Below, piece after piece: positions 55,732 to 58,609 of a stretch of 58,609 nt of DNA. Position 1 is the first letter of the stretch. Each line of letters starts with the position of its first letter. The notes below the pieces were generated by a model. The model searched no databases and was not told where the DNA came from. It saw nothing but the letters and a program-made list of their open reading frames with translations. The stretch comes from Bacillaceae bacterium Marseille-Q3522. GTDB lineage: Bacteria > Bacillota > Bacilli > Bacillales > Cytobacillaceae. The DNA lies in the NCBI GenBank assembly GCA_017898095.1, contig JAGKQJ010000006.1, positions 1 to 58,609 on the forward strand, written 5' to 3'. The translations under genes were made by a program, and so were the position numbers.

Positions 55732-55876
55732 TCAGGCAATCCTTCCTCCTTTTTAACGTGTCTGACTAAATGCATCTTTTAAAAAAGCATCGCACGTTTG
55801 TCCAAGCTACTCTTCCATAAGCTTATTCAGCCGATTGTGAAAAAATGCTATGATATAGGTATCTTTTTCAGCATAA

Positions 55877-55885
55877 TGGTATACT
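55877..55885 (+). promoter_or_regulatory. Possible extended -10 promoter of rqcH
   Basis: TGGTATACT contains a TG extension one base before TATACT, about 40 bp upstream of the rqcH start. No strong -35 box is at the right distance. Confidence 0.45.
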
Positions 55886-55924
55886 TGTTCTTTGAAGATA
55901 AAACGAAAAAAAGGAATGTGGATC

Positions 55925-57634
55925 ATGTCATTTGATGGTTTATTTACGAGAGCAATGGTAAAAGAGCTTTCAGAAATTGTAACAGGGGGACGAATTACAA
56001 AAATACAGCAGCCTTTTATGAATGAACTGGTACTGACAATCAGGACCAGAGGAAAAAATCATAAGCTGCTATTGTCGGTACACCCGAGCTACGGCCGCAT
56101 ACAGCTGACTAATGAATACTACGACAGCCCCGGTGAACCGCCGATGTTTTGTATGCTTTTAAGAAAGCATCTTGAAGGATATATTGTCGATAATATTTCA
56201 CAAAACGTGCTCGAACGTATCATCACGATAGAAGTTAAAGGGAGAAATGATCTCGGAGATATAACGAAGAAACAATTAATCGTTGAAATAATGGGAAGAC
56301 ACAGCAATATCATTTTAGTCGAACCGGAGCGAAGGCTAATTCTCGACAGCATTAAGCACGTTTCTTTCTCTATTAACCGCTACCGTGCGATTCTTCCTGG
56401 GCAGGAATATATTGCTCCTCCGGCACAGGATAAAGTAGATCCGCTTACTGTAACGGAAAAGGAAATCGTTAAACAGCTCGATTTTAATGGCGGAAAATTC
56501 GATAAACAGCTCGTACAACAATTTTTTGGCGTTTCTCCGCTATTGGCAAAGGAAATTGTGTTTCAGGCAGGATTGGCGAACAGAATTACGTTGCCAAAGA
56601 CATGTATAAAAATATTTCAGCAATTAAAGCAGCACCGCTACACACCGGCTATTACTGAGGGAGCTAATAAAGAATATTTTTATCTTTTTCCGTTGCACCA
56701 TGCCGGCGGGAAGGCAAAAACTTTTCTTTCTTTAAGCGAAATGCTTGACCGCTTTTATTTTGGCAAGGCGGAACGGGACCGCGTTAAGCAGCAAAGCAAT
56801 GATTTACATCGATTTGTTAAAAACGAAAAAGAGAAAAATGAGCATAAAATCTTGAAATTGCAAGAAACTTTGAACGATGCGGCAAAAAAAGATCAATACC
56901 AGCTTTTTGGAGAGCTTTTAACAGCGAATATGTATGCACTAAAAAAAGGAATGAAGCAAATAGAAGTCATTAATTATTATGAAGAACCGAATGTGGATGT
57001 TTTGATTCCGTTAGAAAGCAGAAAAACACCTTCTGAGAACGCACAAAATTATTTTAAAAAATATCAAAAAGCAAAAACCGCACTTCAAATAGTCAAAGAG
57101 CAAATGGCAAATGCAGAGGAAGAAATCCGTTATTTTGATGGCCTCCTGCAACAGCTGGATTCGGCATCGCCAAAGGATATTGAAGAAATCCGCGAAGAAT
57201 TAACGGAACAAGGATATTTGCGAGAGCGGCAAAAAGGAAAAAAGAAGAAAGGGAAGGATGTAAAACCTGTTCTCGACCGTTATGTATCTTCAAGCGGTAA
57301 GGAAATACTCGTCGGAAAAAATAATAAACAAAATGATTATTTAACAACAAAGCTTGCCGGACGAGATGAAATTTGGCTGCATACGAAGGACATCCCCGGC
57401 AGCCATGTCGTCGTACGCAGCAAGTCCGTTGACGAGCAAACATTGACGGAAGCTGCCATTTTAGCTGCTTATTTTAGTAAAGCCCGGCTTTCCGGCTCTG
57501 TTCCCGTGGATTACACGAAAGTCCGCTACGTAAAAAAGCCGCATGGAGCGAAACCAGGCTTTGTAATTTATGAAAATCAGCAAACGATTTTTGTCACTCC
57601 GGATGAGGAAGTCGTGCTGGCACGTAAGCAGTAA
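55925..57634 (+). CDS. rqcH: Ribosome quality control factor RqcH (YloA)
   Basis: RqcH binds stalled 50S-peptidyl-tRNA complexes and adds C-terminal alanine tails that mark the peptide for degradation. The ATG at 55925 after AAGGA gives 569 residues starting MSFDGLFTRAMVKELSE. The NFACT-N domain includes EPPMFCMLLRKHLEG and VEIMGRHSNIILVE. Helix-hairpin and coiled-coil parts follow (about 285-430). The NFACT-R domain ends with GREIL-like YVSSSGKEILVGKNNKQNDY and IWLHTKDIPGSHVVVRS. At the alanine-tailing DR pair (97-98 in B. subtilis) this protein has Glu97-Arg98. It was long annotated as a fibronectin-binding protein. Confidence 0.96.
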   Translation: MSFDGLFTRAMVKELSEIVTGGRITKIQQPFMNELVLTIRTRGKNHKLLLSVHPSYGRIQLTNEYYDSPGEPPMFCMLLRKHLEGYIVDNISQNVLERIITIEVKGRNDLGDITKKQLIVEIMGRHSNIILVEPERRLILDSIKHVSFSINRYRAILPGQEYIAPPAQDKVDPLTVTEKEIVKQLDFNGGKFDKQLVQQFFGVSPLLAKEIVFQAGLANRITLPKTCIKIFQQLKQHRYTPAITEGANKEYFYLFPLHHAGGKAKTFLSLSEMLDRFYFGKAERDRVKQQSNDLHRFVKNEKEKNEHKILKLQETLNDAAKKDQYQLFGELLTANMYALKKGMKQIEVINYYEEPNVDVLIPLESRKTPSENAQNYFKKYQKAKTALQIVKEQMANAEEEIRYFDGLLQQLDSASPKDIEEIREELTEQGYLRERQKGKKKKGKDVKPVLDRYVSSSGKEILVGKNNKQNDYLTTKLAGRDEIWLHTKDIPGSHVVVRSKSVDEQTLTEAAILAAYFSKARLSGSVPVDYTKVRYVKKPHGAKPGFVIYENQQTIFVTPDEEVVLARKQ

Positions 57635-57822
57635 AATGAACCCGTTTTAGCAAATGCACAACCCGGGGAATTTGAACAGACTCCAAATTACTTGAAGAGA
57701 CATTCTTTATTTTTGGTTTAATTTACTTTTTCCCCTTATTTTTTCTTGTCATAAAAATGCTTCAGCGATTCATACTAGAATTGTATGGCAAAAGCCTACA
57801 ATTCTCAGCTGGAGGTAAAAGA
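57635..57822. other. Short intergenic region between rqcH and the coat protein gene
   Basis: No gene or strong hairpin is seen. It should contain the promoter of the coat gene; no sigma-K or sigma-G box pair at correct spacing could be recognised. Confidence 0.4.
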
Positions 57823-58452
57823 ATGCAGCAACAAACAATCAATCCACAACAAACAGGTACAAATTGGCATGCTTCCGATGTGAGTTTTGGCGGACACGAT
57901 CTTTTTGATATCCATGAAGTGTTGTCCGGAACAATAGGTGCAATCGAACAATATGTTATGTTTCAGGAAAGTATCCAGGATCCTGAATTGAAAAACATCG
58001 CGACCCGCCAGCAGCAATTTCTCCTTGATACGTATAATATCTTGGCGGACTGTTTTCATTCAGGGAAGAACCCGTCCCGTCCGACGTCGAAGTATCAAAT
58101 GACGCAGGCAAATGATGTCCAATACGGATTGAAAGCGTCCCAGCCGAAAAAGCCGAAACTTAATGCGAATGAAATTAATGATGAGTGTATATCAGGTATG
58201 ATGCTCGGATTAATGAAAGCAAATGCCGGCCAGTGGACAATGGCTGCTACGGAATGTACAAACCCTGTTGTAAGAAGGGTGCTTGCCGACTGCATACCAA
58301 ACGTTGTGGAAATGGCATATGAGATTTTCTTATATCAAAACAAACACCAGTATTACCAGGTTCCACAATTGCCGCAACAGGATGCGCAAATGATGATACA
58401 AAGTTACGCTCCAGCTAATAATGCAATGCAAGGCGGAACAAGGCTTCAGTAA
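57823..58452 (+). CDS. CotF-like spore coat protein
   Basis: A 209-residue protein of the coat F family. The ATG at 57823 follows GGAGGT. The core (about 25-190) consists of two ferritin-like helical parts: DLFDIHEVLSGTIGAIEQYV and later NEINDECISGMMLGLMKANA followed by AATECTNPVVRRVLADC and EIFLYQNKHQYYQVPQL. The ends are Gln/Asn-rich and low-complexity, as usual for coat proteins. No signal peptide. It is a single gene beside rqcH with its own terminator; this neighbour is not in the B. subtilis arrangement. A general spore or vegetative CotF-domain role is possible; exact function unknown. Confidence 0.88.
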   Translation: MQQQTINPQQTGTNWHASDVSFGGHDLFDIHEVLSGTIGAIEQYVMFQESIQDPELKNIATRQQQFLLDTYNILADCFHSGKNPSRPTSKYQMTQANDVQYGLKASQPKKPKLNANEINDECISGMMLGLMKANAGQWTMAATECTNPVVRRVLADCIPNVVEMAYEIFLYQNKHQYYQVPQLPQQDAQMMIQSYAPANNAMQGGTRLQ

Positions 58453-58459
58453 ACAAAAG

Positions 58460-58490
58460 CAAGCGGGAATAATCCCGCTTGTTTTTGTTT
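58460..58490 (+). terminator. Intrinsic terminator of the CotF-like gene
   Basis: CAAGCGGGA-ATAA-TCCCGCTTG is a perfect 9-bp stem with a 4-nt loop followed by TTTTTGTTT. It starts eight bases after the stop codon. The remaining 119 bases of the window hold nothing recognisable. Confidence 0.92.
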
Positions 58491-58609
58491 ATGTCAGATT
58501 AAGTATTTTATCTAATATCTTTTGTATAATCTTGACCGTCACTTTTGTCCAAAGATAAATTTCTCCTGCGTTTTTACTGCAACCTAATATCTCATGAACA
58601 CTATAAATA

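Noticed and set aside
57700-57822. Sigma-K promoter of the CotF-like gene
   Set aside because: A CATAAAAAT stretch resembles the -10 but no AC box lies at the required distance.

Overview
The window comes from a chromosome of a low-GC, endospore-forming member of the Bacillaceae. The evidence is gene order and gene content. From right to left on the minus strand it follows the conserved Bacillus order yloB - remA - gmk - rpoZ - coaBC - priA - def - fmt - rsmB - rlmN - prpC - prkC - rsgA - rpe - thiN - spoVM - (rpmB, +) - yloU - fakA - sdaAB - sdaAA - recG - fapR - plsX - fabD - fabG - acpP - rnc - smc - ftsY - ylxM - ffh - rpsP - khpA - ylqD - rimM - trmD - rplS - lepB - rbgA - rnhB - ylqG - ylqH - dprA - topA - trmFO - xerC - hslV - hslU - codY. 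Spore genes (spoVM and a CotF-like coat protein) and purely Bacillus-type genes (remA, fapR, ylqD) support this. Species cannot be named from the sequence alone.

Layout. 0-13 kb: codY, ClpQY protease, XerC, TrmFO, TopA, DprA, the YlqH/YlqG pair and RNase HII. 13-20 kb: ribosome biogenesis and protein export (RbgA, signal peptidase, L19, TrmD, RimM, KhpA, S16, Ffh, YlxM). 20-27 kb: FtsY, SMC, RNase III. 27-31 kb: the fatty-acid regulon acpP-fabG-fabD-plsX-fapR behind a clear FapR operator. 31-38 kb: RecG, serine dehydratase, fatty acid kinase FakA with YloU, and divergent L28. 38-51 kb: SpoVM, thiamine and pentose enzymes, RsgA, the PrkC/PrpC signalling pair, RlmN, RsmB, Fmt, Def, PriA, CoaBC. 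51-58.6 kb: omega subunit, Gmk, RemA, a Ca-type P-ATPase, RqcH and a CotF-like protein.

Almost every gene is ordinary housekeeping. The unusual material lies between the genes. (1) A family of about 125-bp palindromic repeats occurs as 15 units at five loci (5.3, 14.8, 18.0, 27.3 and 34.9-35.6 kb). The units share end caps and inner CTTAAG boxes, but their arms differ from unit to unit while staying complementary. One locus is five apparently identical tandem copies that end at the fakA stop codon. (2) Two non-autonomous elements (22.0 and 38.2 kb) look like IS200/IS605 derivatives: a TTTAT target, a left-end hairpin and a right end resembling a TnpB omega-RNA scaffold, with no transposase gene. 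One carries three 54-bp hairpin repeats with compensating changes. A shared left end next to a broken tnpA at 6.1 kb points to the parent element. (3) A second double-hairpin repeat flanks remA-gmk-rpoZ on both sides.

Other points: a split dinB-like gene, the 26-codon spoVM, a recG terminator that overlaps the fapR promoter, a probable L19 leader, a D-to-E change at a key RqcH position, and the absence of sucCD and yloC from their usual Bacillus positions. Many starts were moved inward from the longest reading frame because a ribosome binding site and family length agree on the inner codon. No CRISPR array, prophage, rRNA or tRNA was found.
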